DNA of 64,000 bases, from positions 14,818,001-14,882,000 of the forward strand of contig NC_135251.1 in the NCBI RefSeq assembly GCF_964204865.1. The letters run 5' to 3'. The translations under genes were made by a program, and so were the position numbers. Position 1 is the first letter of the stretch, and every line of letters begins with the position of its first letter. Positions 10,186-21,158 of this stretch are shown piece after piece. The notes under the pieces were generated by a model. The model was given only the letters and a program-made list of their open reading frames with translations. It was not told where the DNA came from and did no database searches. The stretch comes from Styela clava. Its lineage: Eukaryota > Chordata > Ascidiacea > Stolidobranchia > Styelidae.

Positions 10186-13100
10186 ATGGCATGCAAATCA
10201 ATGAAGGAAGAATTTTCTTTTAAAAAAATGGGATTTTCATGTAACGACAAAGAAAAAAGATCTTTTTACGTTTCCCAGGTAACGTTGTAATTTACAATAG
10301 TATTTTTGTTTAGCTTTTCATGTTTTACTAATGTAATAAAACAAATTGAAAATTTATGAGCTGGAATCGCAGAAATTATTTTTAAATCTGCACGGCATTG
10401 AAAATACTCGCCGTTTCGTTTTGAAAACTTGGCCAATGTGCATCTTGCATTTAGTCTTTAAACGCCTTTAATATATATTTAAAAAGCCAGTTAGGGTTTG
10501 AATTCCAGCGCAATCTACATCCCAAACTCGAACTGGATAATTACTTATTTTGGGGGGGGGGGGGGGATACTTTCTACAAAAGTTCTTTTTTGAAGAATTT
10601 CCTCCCTCTTAAGATTTGACGTTACCTATTGCAATGTCAGCGTGGAATCGTTTATACTTAAAACGATATTAACTAGTGCTTTTTTCGCAACAATATATTT
10701 AAATGCATAGCTGTTATCTGCCATCGGGTATTTCCAACTCCTGAGTCAAAGCTCATAAATTTGCTTTAATTAATCTATATTTAAAAATAAAAATCGATGG
10801 AATGAATTGAAAACAAATAAGTCGACAGCCAATCTCAACTAGCTGAAGTGTGATTGAACACGCATACTTAGCTTACAATCGGTAATCCACAGCGATTGGG
10901 ATTATTCGGATAGAATAATATTCTAGCTTACCGCTAATGATTAGCCATGTTCATGGTTCGAACTAACAACAAAATTTGTAATGAACATCGAAAACTACTG
11001 GAAATTCGTGTCTCCAATATTTATCATATTTCTATTGTCGAAAGAAAATTTGTATATTCGTGTAATTCAGACTTGACAATAGTTGTTGAAAATATGGTTG
11101 CTAGAATGCATTGTTTCTTATACAGAAATGTAATCGAATTGAGTCAAATAGCACAAATGATAAAATCTGGAGCGCTGTTGCAATATATTGATTTCATATG
11201 CAATCAACAATGATGCTCTTTTCTCTCGTTCACCAAAATTTGGTTTTATATGTCGATGTAACCAATGTATTTATATGTTACAGTGGGGACAAAATCGTGC
11301 AGTTTTCTTCATATATCGTCTGATGATTGCATTGTTATCACTTTCGTGGACCATAAGTTTCTACGTGTATTGGAGTATTCATTGTAAACGGCATGTCGCT
11401 AATGCATATCGATATATTACTTTATGGTCGGATTTCCTCAGAACAACATACTTTACGTCGGCCTTTGTGCTGTGTCTAGTGGGGCTGGCCAACGATAAAC
11501 GGAATATTGCTGAGCAAGGTAATTAAATGTAGGAATGAAAAGTATTTTGAAACATCGGGATGTCAATAGTTCATACCCAAAGTCACGTTCCATCGGTACT
11601 CCGGTACTCAGACAGCAAGAATTTATCTTAGTAGCAATCATTGGATTAACTTTTGCTAAAGTTTGCAAACATATTTCGCAACACTCACTTATCTTGAAAG
11701 ACATCGTGATTGTCACATATTGTATTCTAAAACAGTTCTTCAACTTTTTACTTCGTTTTATACCTTTTTCATTTCTTTTTTACTTCGTATACCCCACAAA
11801 TAATAAAGGTTATTTGATACTATAACGTAGTAAAGAGTTGTTTGGTAAAGTCATTACAGAAGTCTTTCTTTGATCCCAGGATATTACGTAGCCTGAATTA
11901 ACGAAAGACGTAGAAATTGACGTCGATTTTATGACTTTAGCTTGTATTCAGAATTTTCGAATAACCTACACTTAGCACTTTCTGTATATATCTCCGACAC
12001 TATTTTTTGTTGCGTGAATGGGGTCTACTCGCTCCCATAATTCACCTTGCAATTACAGTACTTGCGAAATAGTGAATTGCAATGTCGAACGTTAACTGCA
12101 TCTGTTTCGAAAACAAGAAAATGCCTGCAGAATATATTCGACGTCGAATATAGCTGGGAACTCTAGTACACCATTTGTTTTTGTATATACTCGGGATTTG
12201 ACTTGGTATACACTTGGGATACAGTATACCCGGTTCAATAACACTGGTATAGAACATCTCGGTATGGATGTTAATCCCCATGCCCGCCTCTGTATGTCAA
12301 AGGTTGTTAATGAACTGCCCTCTCTGTGAATATGTATTGCACTGATGCTTTAAAGTCAGTTGAATAAGCATCACGCTCATGCCGTATCACATATGATACG
12401 AATGCGTTTTCCCCTTCGAAAACCACTCCAATATGGTTTTAATTTTGTATATTATATTAAATTACGACAAAATATTTTCCCTCTTTGACAATATTCATCT
12501 GCGCAGGGCTTTTTATATTTTTTAGTTTTTTTGGTTCTTCAGCTCGCAAATTCACAATTCCCTATTGGTTGCTTTTTAGTGTACCTAATTGTTCGAAAGT
12601 AGAGATATGCTATATAGATGAACCACGCATGAACGGCTCTAATTCAGTGCTCGGTCGCGCATGCTTGAAAAAGTATTACTTGTCTTGTCGAAAAAATTAT
12701 ATCAGGAGACGCATCATCCACCAGTACGAACTATACGAAATACGTTTTGAGCAGACAACATGGTATTGTCTCTTGTATAGAAGAGGCTAATCCCCAAATA
12801 TCACGGTCGTGATTTTATCCTTGAATAATTAATTCCTGGATACAATACGTCGTACTACAGGTATGCATTAAAATGTACCGTTAAATAATGTTGAACCTAT
12901 AATTTTGTTTATCGGGTGACGGATGACTTGACATTATCATCGCTAACATATGAATTTAATTGTGAGCAGTTAAACTGCGTTGTAACATTATTTATTTGTT
13001 TTTGACTTTAGATTTTGTCAAATGGCTGCGAGGCATGGCGTGGTACCTCCACACAGTTTCTGTTCTGTCCAACTTTGCAGTTACAACATTTTATTGGACA

Positions 13101-13514
13101 TTTGTTGCACCTACTATGCCCGACGAAGAAGCATTCGGCATATTTAGTATACTGCTACATGCTTGCAACAGCGTTCTCATTATCTTAGACCTTGTCATCG
13201 TAGCATTCCCCGTACGCTTACTCCATTCCATATACGGCATGGCATTGGCGCTATTTTATGGCGTTTTTACTATTCTTCTATGGCGTGTCGGCGACACCTC
13301 GGCAGTATATGAGATTTTGGATTGGGAAGTAAATCCTGGAGTGGCCGCTGCTCTTATTCTGCTATCAGCTTTTGTTGGAAGCCCTCTGGCCCAATTATTG
13401 ACATTTGGGATATATATACTAAAAAATAAAGTTCGAAAACATATTCATAAATATTCAAGCACAGACGAAACAAATTCAATGATTGAAATAAAAACCGAGG
13501 AAGAACAAGCATGA
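10186..13514 (+). CDS. Rolling-stone-like multipass membrane protein 1
   Basis: Three exons join in phase: 10186-10278, 11284-11518 and 13012-13514, giving 276 residues. The product resembles the rolling stone (rost) family, first known from Drosophila myoblast fusion and part of the FAR-17a/AIG1-like group of multipass membrane proteins. Shared features are the QWGQNRAVFFIYR start of the membrane domain, WSDFLRTTYF, FVKWLRGMAWYLHT, a central HACN...DLVIVAFPVRLLHSIYG block and YEILDWEVNPG. Several hydrophobic segments are evident from exon 2 onwards, followed by an acidic and lysine-rich cytoplasmic tail. Exon 1 codes for a short soluble N-terminus ending SFYVSQ, matched exactly in length by the downstream paralogue. 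That match supports the chosen ATG. Introns are GT-AG, phases 0 and 1. Substrate and biochemical role are not known. Confidence 0.85.
10552..10566 (+). repeat. Poly-G tract, 15 bp
   Basis: Fifteen consecutive G residues in intron 1 of rolling-stone-like gene 1, unusual in this AT-rich sequence and able in principle to form a G-quadruplex in the transcript. Confidence 0.9.
11519..13011 (+). other. Intron 2 of rolling-stone-like gene 1
   Basis: A 1.5-kb intron with no recognisable embedded gene. ORFs at 11535-11825 and 12485-12790 show no family resemblance and no coding-like composition. The donor is AAG|gtaatt and the acceptor is gactttag. Confidence 0.7.
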
Positions 13515-15197
13515 GAAGCGGCGTTGAATCAAAGAAGGAATTCTCTTTGCTAAACATATTATGTTTATTGGTTTATTAGCCGGTGGTCAAGCTTGTCGAC
13601 AATTTTCAGGCGGTAAAATGTATCATAACTTTAATCAGCATTGTAGCCCGTACTCCTTCCTACCCAGCAATTGTTCGAGAACAATTACATCAATCGTCGG
13701 AGTTTGAATTATTGTTTGTATAACCGTGATACTGTATTCACCGTTGGGTAAATTGAAAGCTCCAAATGATAAAACGCAACGAGCAATGTCATTTTAGACG
13801 CGTTTGAATATGCGTTGACATTCGCGAACAAATTTGGTTGATAGATGTAACAAACAGCTGTAAGAGGTCGGACATGGCCTTCTCTATAACAAGTGTTTTC
13901 TTCAGTAATGACAACCGCATCACTTAGTAATAATGTCGGCGGAGGTGAGGGTCTGAACCCCCTTTTCAAAATGTAAGAAAAAGTTTTTTTATGTATCATA
14001 CATAGCAATTTTTCGTTGCTTGGAACGCTTTTTAGACCCTCAAGGCTCTTGAAAACCCACTCAGACAGACAGTATGAGTCAGCAATCAATTTGACATAAA
14101 TTTGATATTGTGAGGACACGCGTAAAAACTTTCAATTTGTTTTGTGAGGAAAAGCCCGAAAATACAATTTACAACATTTATTACAACTTATTCAGTCGAT
14201 GTACCACTGAGTTATTTTCCTTTCTCTATTTCGAGTTTCATTTTCAAAACGATAACGGAATATCATGTAGAATTGTAATATTACAAATGCTTTATTGTTT
14301 TTCATTTGGATAAATTGTTGACCTTTTATAGACGAGCCTTTATATATTGATTGAACCAAGCGTCACTGGATTTGACTTGGAATGTCCCAATATTATTTGT
14401 ACATAATACTTTACATAGACAATACTTATTTATTGTTCGAACAGTGACATTCATTATGAGTAATTTTGTCGCATTAAAATATGCGGTCTTTCATAAAATT
14501 TCATTTGCACATAATCTCACTTTCTAGCATTCCTTATCGCGTAAGGCTGTTCCTCCAAATATTTCAATGAAATTGTGCATGTATTGAATATGACCTGTTG
14601 CGTAATCCAGACAATCAAAACGAGGTAATTAATTATATGATTGAGTAAAATACATATTGTCAGGATTTATATTTATATCGAACAGACGCATCCGCAACAG
14701 AACACGTCATAATTCCGTGAAAGGGTAAACCGTCAAGTTTAAATTAATAATCGGGAAGTTTTTCGAATATTAATCAAAGAAAGAACTTTGGGTTTATACA
14801 CGGAGAAGGCAACTTCTATGCCATTCCATTAAAAACGTCAACAGTTCTATTAATAAACCTTGTTGTACGCATGGTAAGCAGGTAATCGGAGGTAGCAGTC
14901 AGGCGGCGCCCAAATTTAAGACCTGGGAGTGGTAACTATACCTAGTTGTTGTGAAAATCGCTGTAGATATTTTCTGTAATATTTAGCGTTTTATTCTAAT
15001 AAACTAAAACTGGTCTGTGGCTGACGCGTGTTCATATTTTGGGCCTCGTGAAACAGGCAAAGAAGAACAACGATATACAATTCGTAAAGGCAAACTTACA
15101 AAATTGGACTTGTGTTCCGAACACAAATAAAAACGTTATTAAAAGATTACTTTTGTGTGAAAAAGTACAAAATATCATAAAAGCGTTTAATAGTATA
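13515..15197. other. Spacer between the two rolling-stone-like genes
   Basis: About 1.7 kb with no supported gene. A possible SINE lies at 13800-14075. No shared promoter elements with the region upstream of gene 1 are visible by eye. Confidence 0.5.
13800..14075 (-). mobile_element. Possible tRNA-derived SINE
   Basis: On the minus strand, gtctgagtgggttttcaagagcc near 14050-14072 resembles the A-box region of a Leu/Ser-type tRNA, and gggttcagaccc near 13940-13952 resembles a B box. The boxes are farther apart than normal and no target duplication was found. The 136-residue minus-strand ORF over this region is therefore not called as a gene. Confidence 0.3.
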
Positions 15198-16598
15198 ATG
15201 GCCCATGGATGGTGCCGAAAAAATTTTTCATGCCGATCTTTCGGATTTTCATGTGACGACAAGGAATCAGAATCATTTTATGTGTCCCAGGCAAGTATAA
15301 TATAAATTATTTTATTTTAAGACGGAGTATTTGTAGCAAAAACATAATGTCAAACAAACATTTTTTGGTAAAAAAAGAACAAAGGTTCTGGATATTATAT
15401 ATCCAAGTATATATTAATCTCTTCCCAGCTTAATTTATTAGCAAATAAAATAAAATTTATACTTTGCAGTGGGGAAAAAATCGCGCTGCCTTTACAGTGT
15501 ACAGAGCTATAATGGCATTGAATTCCTTGGGATGGACTATTGCATATTACATATGGTATAGCAGTGTTCAACCATGGCAAATCACACACAGTTATTGGTT
15601 TCTGACGCCGTGGGCTGACTTTCTCCGAACAACGTATTTTATTGCCGTAGCGCTCTTGGTTGTAATCGGGATGCTGAACCAGTTATATATGGTGGAAGAA
15701 CAAGGTGAGACAACAAGAAAAATCAGACAATCTAAAAAAATATTTGATTGAAAAATTTGGTTCGACTTACTTACAGACTGATTCAGATTGAGAGAAGAAT
15801 AACATTTATTGTCTCTTGTTGGTTGTTAAACGTGACTACCTCCTGTATCTTGGCCAATTTAGTTATTGATCCCATATTAATTCTTTTTCCTTCATTTGTC
15901 TTTCTCCCGTGACCAAGGCCAAGATTACTTTTGATAGTTTTTTCAGCCTCATTTTGACTGTTGCATGATATGATTCTCAAATTAGAACAAATATGTAATA
16001 ACTTCCGAGTAGTCAAATATACAATAAATAATACTAGATAATATATTAGAAGGTTTGTGTATTTTATTGTCTAATTTTCATTTCCACAGGAGGCATCAAA
16101 TGGCTTCGTGGCATAACCTGGCTTTTCTTCACGCTTACGGTTGGACCTACTTTCGTGGTAACGATATTATTTTGGAGTTACGTGGCACCAGATCTAGATC
16201 CGGATATAGCATACAGTGTCATCAGCATTTTCCGACATGGAATCAGTTTTGCATTGCTTTTAATTGATTTGTTCGTCTCAGCATTTCCGGTACGAATTGC
16301 GCATGGCGTGTACATGATGGCGCTTGCTGCATTTTATGGCATTTTTACAATCATTTTATGGCGTGCAAAGGTTACTGACGCAGTGTATGGAATATTAGAC
16401 TGGGAAAAATATCCCGAACTTGCTTCCGGAATTATTGTTGCTGTAACTTTAATAGCAGCTCCTTGCATTCACTTGGCATTATTTTTGTTGTATCGTTTAC
16501 GAATGCATGTATACAATAGATATCACATGGAAGAATCGTCTTCGCACCATGCGGAATTGAAAACCTTGGATCAAGTACATGAAGAACAAAATTCGTGA
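15198..16598 (+). CDS. Rolling-stone-like multipass membrane protein 2
   Basis: Tandem paralogue of the gene at 10186. Exons 15198-15290, 15470-15704 and 16090-16598 join in phase for 278 residues. Exon 1 is 31 codons and exon 2 is 235 bp, exactly as in gene 1, and intron phases (0, 1) are the same. Matching blocks are WGKNRAAFTVYR, WADFLRTTYF, GIKWLRGITWLFFTL, HGISFALLLIDLFVSAFPVR and YGILDWEKYPE. Several hydrophobic stretches span the rolling-stone domain, and the tail is His/Glu-rich. The first donor is CAG|gcaagt, a non-canonical GC-AG intron, while gene 1 has GT at that point. The gene is far more compact than gene 1 (1.4 kb against 3.3 kb) because its introns are short. An upstream in-frame ATG at 15039 is not used in the model, since it would add residues absent from gene 1. 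Confidence 0.87.
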
Positions 16599-18039
16599 AA
16601 TGCCAACATAAATAACAACATCACGTAAAACGTAACTGATATTTATGTTTGAGACGGAAGTGTTTAAATATTTAATTAAATTATACTTAAATACATAAAA
16701 ATTTGTGTTTGTTGTCTGCTTGACAATTGTTGATACTGTGGTAAACGGTAATAGGATTTCAGCCTTTAATATAAGGAAAAGTCACCTCTCGAAATTAAAT
16801 TTATCTCAAAATACAAAGAAATCGGAGTCATGTCATATTTTGTGTCCATCAAATCAAGTTTGAATCGGGTCCGCCAGTTTGAATTAATAGCAATGTTAAT
16901 CGTTTCATGTGTTTTTTATAAGTACAAATAACAAACGTGGGCGCTCCCGTAGTATTCGTACCAAGGTGACGCACAACCTGCTAACCCTAACCTGGTACAC
17001 ATACTATGTTCAGGTTGTGCGCCATCTTGGTTAGAATACTACGGCAGCACCCAAACGTGTATCCTAAGTTTAATGAGAATATATCATCTACCTTACTGAG
17101 AATTGGCGTTGCGTTTGCCCAAACCAACAGCGGTACAAAATTACCACAATGATTACCAAACCAACTACTGCGTTAAAATATTTTCTGTTTTGATTCAAAT
17201 GTATTATGATGTTGACTTTGTTTGTGACATTAAAATCTCACTCTCTTCGCTGATCGGTATTTTAGCTTTTTCGCATCAACCAGGGGTATTTGATTTGTGC
17301 CATCTCGACTTTCCAATATAATGAATCAAGTGATTACAAATATGTGGTATTGCGTAGCAAAGCCATGTCCAACCCAAAAGCCTTCTAGGGCTGTAAATTA
17401 CATTCCGGTTTTTCCGCGGGCCGCACGTAAATCATATGTCACACACGGTGAATTCCAGCTTCATTTTTGTGAATTATATACATATGACGAATGTAAGCAT
17501 AATGAATGGTTGAAAACAGTCCTAACGTGATATCGTCTGGTATCTGTGATACTGCACAAAGTACTTATCCCAACGCCGTAATTTATGTGGAAATCTTGCA
17601 GCTACGAGTACCCAAAATTCGTAGTTTCCTGGAGATTAATGACTTTAAGTTATATTGAAAAGCAGGAATGCATGAAACATGAAAAACTACCTGTCTCAAA
17701 TTAAATTGACATTCCAGACATACATTCCTGCAGCCTTGAGCTAGCAATATGTTTTGGCCGCGTGATTATTGAAAAATTTTGATTGGTTGATGGGATATTA
17801 ATATTTATCATGAGTATACGACAACCATCGCAAAAACGCGAAACCATGGTGCTGAGAATCCGCATAGACTGTTATGAAACATTCAATCTATTTACAGAAC
17901 TTGTTTTTTTAGTAACATTTTTTGTCACTGTGTTATTTTTGCAATGAAATCCAACTACAGCATCACCATTTTACGTCAACGAGTGTTTTTTATTCCATAT
18001 TTTTCTAGGAAAAGCACTGTTGTGATACACATATATACC
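16599..18039. other. Intergenic DNA with a short MITE
   Basis: Apart from the MITE at 16940-17051 nothing is supported here. ORFs at 17103-17530 show no recognisable domain. Confidence 0.5.
16940..17051. mobile_element. 112-bp MITE with 8-bp target duplication
   Basis: Nearly the whole element is an inverted repeat (ggcgctcccgtagtattcg against cgaatactacgg-type ends), with a core containing ctaaccctaacctggtacac. It is flanked by a perfect 8-bp duplication caaacgtg (16932-16939 and 17052-17059). A longer relative with the same core is at 34152-34392. Confidence 0.85.
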
Positions 18040-18531
18040 CAGTGGCGTAGCAAGACTCGTGGGCCTCGCCGCAAAATATTTTGTGGAAATGACCCTGAAA
18101 ACTCTCGGACATAAGCTTAATCTAAAACAACGCTTTTTTTCGTCAAAAAGCATAACATGTCGCTATAAAAAGGCAATGGTAACCTAAAATTTGCTGTTTA
18201 ACTTGTTTACTTTAATTTTTTCATACGTTCTTTCTCTTTTGCTCCTTTTCTGCGTTTCTGTGCGTCACTGAGAGGTTTAGCTTTCGACATAATTCTGACA
18301 ACCTTCGTAGTTTTGCCGGTGCGATCAAACCACAAGACGCCGAAAACCGACCGACTCCCTAGCATTGTTACGTAACAAAACGATTTGAGCAGAACTAACA
18401 TCAACGTTATAAGATGTGCATCACCCGGTTTGCAATGTAGCTTTTGGTTTGCGGCTTAAATTTCTAAATTCTAACCGCTTGGGCCTCTTTGCGCTGTGGG
18501 TCCTCCCGCGGGGGTGGATGCTACGCCACTG
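18040..18531 (-). mobile_element. hAT element, 492 bp, internally deleted
   Basis: Both ends are cagtggcgtagc in inverted orientation, flanked by a perfect 8-bp duplication tatatacc (18032-18039 and 18532-18539). It retains the start of a transposase on the minus strand (18207-18290), so it is a deletion derivative of an autonomous element. Confidence 0.92.
18207..18290 (-). pseudogene. hAT transposase N-terminal remnant
   Basis: The minus strand reads MSKAKPLSDAQKRRKGAKEK and continues to a stop a few codons on. A short Lys/Arg-rich start with a KPLSxAQKRRK pattern is typical of ZMYM1/DUF4371-type hAT transposases. Only these 27 codons remain. Confidence 0.6.
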
Positions 18532-18934
18532 TATATACCATAGACATGCATTCCATCCTATCAAAGTGTATTTATTAATTGGGACCTCTCAGTGTTTGAG
18601 TTACACAAGTTTGACGCCCGAACAATACCCGTTCGTGTCTTTGTCTTTTCTATTTTGAATGCATGTTTATGTGTTGAATGTGGGTAAACTGGCGCATGTA
18701 TATTTACATTTAAAAAACATTTATAAAGGTTTTGCCAGTTTCTCCGATTTTCCCAATCTTCTGTGTGTTCATTGTTTGTGTTTTGTGTATGATTTTTTTG
18801 CGGGAAAATAGAAATATACTTATACTATTCATATACTTATTACGGCATTCGTTGACTCTGTTGAGTGTTGATTCGTTGTACAGAACTCTGTGATCCGATG
18901 GTTTCGGTGCGGTGGCGCATTATATGCTATGCTA

Positions 18935-19027
18935 GGCTTACCATACGTCCCGCTTTAGGCGGGACAGTCCCGCTTTTCATCGTTTTGTCCCGCCGTCCCG
19001 ATAAGTCAGCCAAAAGTCCCGCTTCTC
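18935..19027. repeat. Fragment of a GC-rich repeat (ccatacgtcccg type)
   Basis: The stretch ggcttaccatacgtcccg, followed by repeated gtcccgc blocks and a small hairpin (gtcccgctttaggcgggac), looks like one end of a hAT-like repeat. No second end or target duplication was found. Confidence 0.4.
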
Positions 19028-19094
19028 CAGCATAATACACAGACATGTTCTCGTTACTGTTGTTTCTGTGTAGCGCAGCACTAGCTAGGATAGG

Positions 19095-19428
19095 GATAGG
19101 ATTTACATATTTATCCCGGGGGAGAGGAAGGCCGATAAGACGGCTTATCCATATGGCGAACCACGGCCTCTCGTCCGGTTACCATTCCAAGTCGGGTATG
19201 GGATTAGTTTTTACTGTATTGTTTGTTTTCGGAAGCATGGACTTGGTGGTGGAGGAAGCCGTAACCGACCAGCGGTTACGTGAACCACCCAACGACGGCG
19301 AGGAGTCCAGCAATCCTCTCGCACATAACCATCCCTGCATGGGATGCGAACCCACGCAGAGTAATTAGAGGTGTGGTGGCGAGCGTATTCCTAACGCTTA
19401 GCCCGTTGAGCCACACCGCCGCGCCTTA
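19095..19428 (-). mobile_element. tRNA-derived SINE
   Basis: Read on the minus strand, the head contains gtggctcaacgggctaagcg (A-box type) followed about 50 bases later by gggttcgcatccc (B-box type), the internal RNA polymerase III promoter of a tRNA. The body runs leftwards to a block including tggcgaaccacggcctctcg and ends near a tttacatatttat segment. The same tail recurs at 23905-24010, which confirms a dispersed family. The plus-strand ORF at 19045-19368 lies over it and is not a gene. Confidence 0.75.
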
Positions 19429-19985
19429 CTAAAGGCGAATGCGTTCGTTTCCCGCTGATTCCCATTGATGGCAGACGTATCGCATGTAAAACCAATACTA
19501 ATTAGTATAAATTCGAATTATTTGTACCGGTATCGTTAACGTCAATTCCTTCCTATTTTTCGAACTGAACCCGATATTTGGACAGAGAATATGCGCATGA
19601 AAATTTCGATAACAATATGGTCAATAAAGACAGCCGAGACAGCTTTAAATGTGGGAATGTAGGCCTATATAGTATAATCGGAAAATGTGAAGTTATAAAA
19701 TCACAGCTAAGGGGTCGTGGTCTTTCGAGGCGTCCCGATTTGAAGTCACTAAAATCTGGTTTACCGGTACTTTTAAATAAACAGATGGTTGCATGCGATG
19801 AATCATAATGGTGGTTTAAAACACATACCTCATTTTCCAGGCGTCAACTCGCAAAGCACGTTTGTTTAAGATAGCCCCGAAAATTTGGGAAGTATGGGAA
19901 GAAATTTTCGGGAGTCAAAGGTCGGGGAGCGGTCCATTCCAGATGATAGACATCTATTTGCCCTGTTACCGGTATTAGCCTGCAC

Positions 19986-20956
19986 CAGGGTTGCCATATT
20001 GGCTTTTTTAACGCCAAATTTGCCATTTTTCAAACGCGTTTGGTGTCAGAATTTCCGTTTAGCTTTTTGGCGTTTTTTCCAGTCTATTCTAGTGTCTATT
20101 ATTAAAATCATATGAAATACAATATTTAGTGTGTAACAACTGAACAATAGCCTATTACGGTACGGTACCTGTACTTAGCTACTTAAACATTAGAATTTCC
20201 TGGAGCATCGATTTCCTTGTTTGTTACATTAACTCTTAACCATACCCAATAAGGAATAAGTGCAGTTTCTGCAGCTGCTCAGACAGATTTTCAAGCAGGG
20301 TTGTAAACATTGCCTCGTTTATATAGTTTTGCGTGTTATTTGTCAGTTTACGTTCTGTTTCCAAAAAATAGTTGTATAACTCAATTTTCATTATGCCTGA
20401 TATGGTTTATGTAAGCTTTCAGCTTTAGTTTAATTCTGCAATTGCAGTAACGATGTGATTAATTACGCTAAAATTACTGAATTAGATATCAGTGGTCCAC
20501 CTGTGAGCGGCAGGGGGTTAGATAATTTTTTAATAAAACTGATTTATAAACTGGTTTATAAATTTTAGAAGTGAAAAAAGTTTCAATAGTAAATTACGAT
20601 ATAGGGAGAATTTTATAAGGTGTAGCACAAATTTTTAAGTAGAAACATATTGTAGGTATATTACATACTGACAGACTGAAGCGGCACCCTGTGTTGTATA
20701 TATCTGTATATTGAATGGTAAAATAATGCTGCCCGCTTTATATTTATTTTACTTTCTACAGTTCTATAGGAACTTTACTGTCTATTTGTGTGCCTCACTG
20801 AATGAACTGATGGCTCTTTATCATCATCAGTACGTTGCCAAGGGCTTAAAATCTGACAAATCATGGGGCTTTTGTACTTAGTAAAATTGTTGGCTTTTTC
20901 TTGCTTTTTTATGTCTTGATTTGGCTTTTTTTGATCGCTGGGGTCTGGCAACCCTT
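19986..20956. mobile_element. hAT element, 971 bp
   Basis: The left end cagggttgcc is mirrored by ggcaaccctt at the right; the last base differs. An 8-bp perfect duplication gcctgcac flanks it (19978-19985 and 20957-20964). No intact transposase was found. The right end lies about 200 bp before the FANCB start codon, so it may have altered that gene's upstream region. Confidence 0.87.
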
Positions 20957-21120
20957 GCCTGCACAGCCAGACGGTACGGGATAAATGCTACAATAGTACG
21001 GTATGTGGCGTGGATGGTGGATGCATTATTATTTCATCAAGATTTTGTGAATGCATTGTTTTCATGGTTAACCTCGACCAATATCAGTATGGTCTGGCTG
21101 TCCGACGGTTTACTAAGCAC

Positions 21121-21158
21121 TTATTTCTTTCTTATATTTTTTTAGAGAGTTAATTTTA
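21121..21158 (+). promoter_or_regulatory. Candidate trans-splice or 5'-UTR splice acceptor before FANCB
   Basis: A long pyrimidine tract (ttatttctttcttatatttttttag) ends in AG at 21145, leaving a 13-base leader before the ATG at 21159. This arrangement fits either the acceptor of a 5'-UTR intron or an outron acceptor for spliced-leader addition, known in tunicates. Transcript data would decide. Confidence 0.4.

Noticed and set aside
12485..12790. 101-residue ORF in intron 2 of rolling-stone-like gene 1
   Set aside because: It does not connect in phase to the flanking exons and matches nothing in the paralogue.
13709..14119. 136-residue minus-strand ORF between the rolling-stone-like genes
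   Set aside because: No family resemblance, and it overlaps a segment with tRNA-like A and B boxes, so a repeat is a better explanation.
19045..19368. 107-residue plus-strand ORF
   Set aside because: It lies across a tRNA-derived SINE in antisense; the same sequence recurs at 23905.
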